From the NCBI GenBank assembly GCA_030605245.1, contig JAUWIS010000007.1:1-14302 (forward strand): 14,302 bases of DNA. The letters are read 5' to 3'. This DNA is from Methanobacteriota archaeon (GTDB lineage: Archaea; Thermoplasmatota; JASEFT01; JAUWIS01). Made by a program: the position numbers and the translations under genes. Shown piece by piece: positions 13,340 through 14,302 of the stretch (positions within the stretch are counted from its first letter, which is position 1; the number at the start of each line of letters is the position of its first letter). The notes under the pieces were generated by a model. The model saw only the letters and a list, made by a program, of their open reading frames with translations, had not been told where the DNA came from and ran no database searches.

Positions 13340-13440
13340 GGGGATAGGCAGGCATTGAATTCCTGACGCAAGGCCGGCTTGCAAACCTCTTGGAGCACAT
13401 CAAATGTGCATGTAAGCTGGACTTAATTGCTACCTACCCC
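13340..13440 (-). ncRNA. Candidate structured small RNA or leader
   Basis: Read on the minus strand, the 101-nt stretch starts GGGGUAGGUAG and ends CUGCCUAUCCCC, pairing over 11 bp with a single bulged U. Inside are hairpins GCACAU-UUG-AUGUGC (13395-13409) and GCAAG/CUUGC (13368-13382). ACA follows directly after the closing stem, as in archaeal H/ACA guide RNAs, but the internal layout is larger than usual for them. A TATA-like UUAAAUAC lies 25-30 bases before the first G (13464-13473), suggesting transcription starts at the stem. It precedes the 45-aa/ATPase operon by 23 bases, so it could also be a cis-acting leader. No known family was recognised, and it is not a tRNA. Confidence 0.45.
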
Positions 13441-13550
13441 ATATTATATTATGTATGCAGTTGTATTTAATATTTCTCATTTTATGTGCGTTAAATATTT
13501 ATAGTGTTATTAATTCGAAGGATTTTTTAAAGAATCAAAGCAGATTCTTT
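13441..13550. promoter_or_regulatory. AT-rich promoter region
   Basis: The region holds minus-strand CTATAAATATTTAA (about 13490-13503) and TTAAATAC (13464-13473), both TATA-like. They would drive the structured RNA and the ATPase operon. No open frame was found. Confidence 0.45.
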
Positions 13551-14302
13551 TTACCTTATCATACGCCTTCTTTTAATCTTTCTTAGAACAATTAATGCTC
13601 CCAGAATCACTATCAATGATAATAATTCAAATCCTGGTGTTGGCTCAGGTTCTTTAACATTTACTGTCCATTGATGTGTTTCTGCTGTATTGCCATCTGA
13701 GAGTGTGACAGATACAATGTATGTACCACCTGATTCTGGTATGAATGTATAAGAATTCCCAGTCTCCATGAATTCGCCATTCAAATACCATTTTATTGTC
13801 AGGTTGTTTTCAGGGTCATCCGGATTAATGACTGAAAATGTTTTTACGCTTTTTTTCTTCATTTCAAACTCATTCTGATTCGGGGAAAAACTATCAAAGG
13901 TGAATTCTTGATTCACATCATTTACTGTTAAAATCCAGATATGGTTAATGCTCCTTTCATTATCTGAAACAACCGCCTTTATAACATGATTGCCAGAGGA
14001 ATCATACTTTGCTTTATAAGTATAAGAGTTAGTTTCACTCAACACATTAATCCCATCCAGATACCATGCTATTACCGGTGTTGTACCATCAGGGTCTGAA
14101 GCATTTACAGAGAATGTTTTGCTTCCTCCCTCATTTATCATTACAGCAGATTCAGTTGGTGTGAAACCTTCCATTACTGGCGCCCTGTTCACATTTTCAA
14201 CCGTTAAATTCCAGATGCGGGCTTTAGGATTTGGCTCCTCCACATCATCCAAGACTACAACTTTTATCTCATAAAAACCAGAGGATGTGTAATCAGCTAT
14301 GA
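13551..14302 (-). CDS. Secreted Ig/PKD-repeat surface protein, 5' truncated
   Basis: The frame is open to the window edge. The TTG at 14252 is not a start, because upstream codons (ADYTSSGFYEIKVVVL) continue the same beta-rich repeat. At least two full repeats of about 85-90 residues follow (…SDPDG…IAWYLDGINVLSETNSYTY…; …DDPENNLTIKWYLNGEFMETGNSYTF), each with the pattern of Ig/PKD-like adhesive domains. The C-terminus is EPEPTPGFELLSLIVILG, then a hydrophobic stretch and KIKRRRMIR. This is a PGF-CTERM-like tripartite signal (PGF, membrane helix, basic tail) processed by archaeosortase in S-layer and other archaeal surface proteins. Likely function is cell-surface structure or adhesion. The N-terminus and signal peptide lie beyond the window. 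Confidence 0.85.
   Translation of the reverse strand, partial: IADYTSSGFYEIKVVVLDDVEEPNPKARIWNLTVENVNRAPVMEGFTPTESAVMINEGGSKTFSVNASDPDGTTPVIAWYLDGINVLSETNSYTYKAKYDSSGNHVIKAVVSDNERSINHIWILTVNDVNQEFTFDSFSPNQNEFEMKKKSVKTFSVINPDDPENNLTIKWYLNGEFMETGNSYTFIPESGGTYIVSVTLSDGNTAETHQWTVNVKEPEPTPGFELLSLIVILGALIVLRKIKRRRMIR

Noticed and set aside
13340..13440. tRNA gene
   Set aside because: The closing stem resembles an acceptor, but there is no TTCRANN T-arm, no D-arm and no anticodon loop in either orientation.

Overview
The window reads as a chromosomal segment of an AT-rich archaeon, probably euryarchaeal in the broad sense. The signs are archaeal TATA boxes with short or absent leaders, a tRNA-Leu gene split by an intron after position 37 and lacking an encoded CCA, a COG1325-type RNA-binding protein, a Vms1/eRF1-like rescue factor, and a surface protein with a PGF-CTERM-like tail. 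I cannot place it at genus level.

Positions 1-6104 are mostly housekeeping. They hold a small Cys-rich protein (-), a small membrane protein (+), a Vms1/baeRF-type peptidyl-tRNA hydrolase (-), a 47-aa CxxC-x17-CxxC zinc ribbon (+), an internally deleted DUF523 remnant (-), a HAD hydrolase (+), and a potassium uptake operon trkA-trkH (-). trkH is split into two overlapping frames. Positions 6184-7555 hold a site-2 (M50) protease with two CBS domains (+) and a conserved 42-aa basic protein (-), separated by a hairpin terminator.

Positions 7600-11450 are the unusual part. Ordinary genes (a DNA methyltransferase, tRNA-Leu, a helix-hairpin-helix Lys-rich protein, a COG1325 protein and a 112-aa partner) are interleaved with dozens of near-perfect hairpins, many with three-base loops. 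At least three copies, and probably five, are discrete insertions of about 60-66 bp with the architecture T - hairpin - T' - hairpin - T. T is a 5-bp direct repeat of the target and T' is its reverse complement between the two hairpins. Two copies interrupt a decayed duplicate of the methyltransferase 3' end, where removing them restores the reading frame. One sits inside the tRNA-Leu intron, and one is fused in frame near the start of the COG1325 gene. Related hairpin arrays flank the tRNA on both sides and fill the gap at 11325-11431. Outer arms are conserved while inner stems vary with compensating changes. This is the best candidate here for an undescribed mobile or self-generating element family.

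Positions 11449-13440 (-) hold a DndD/Rad50-like ATPase translationally coupled to a 45-aa protein, preceded by a 101-nt sequence that folds into a long terminal stem and may be a small RNA or leader. The window ends inside a 5'-truncated cell-surface protein made of Ig/PKD-like repeats with a C-terminal sorting anchor.
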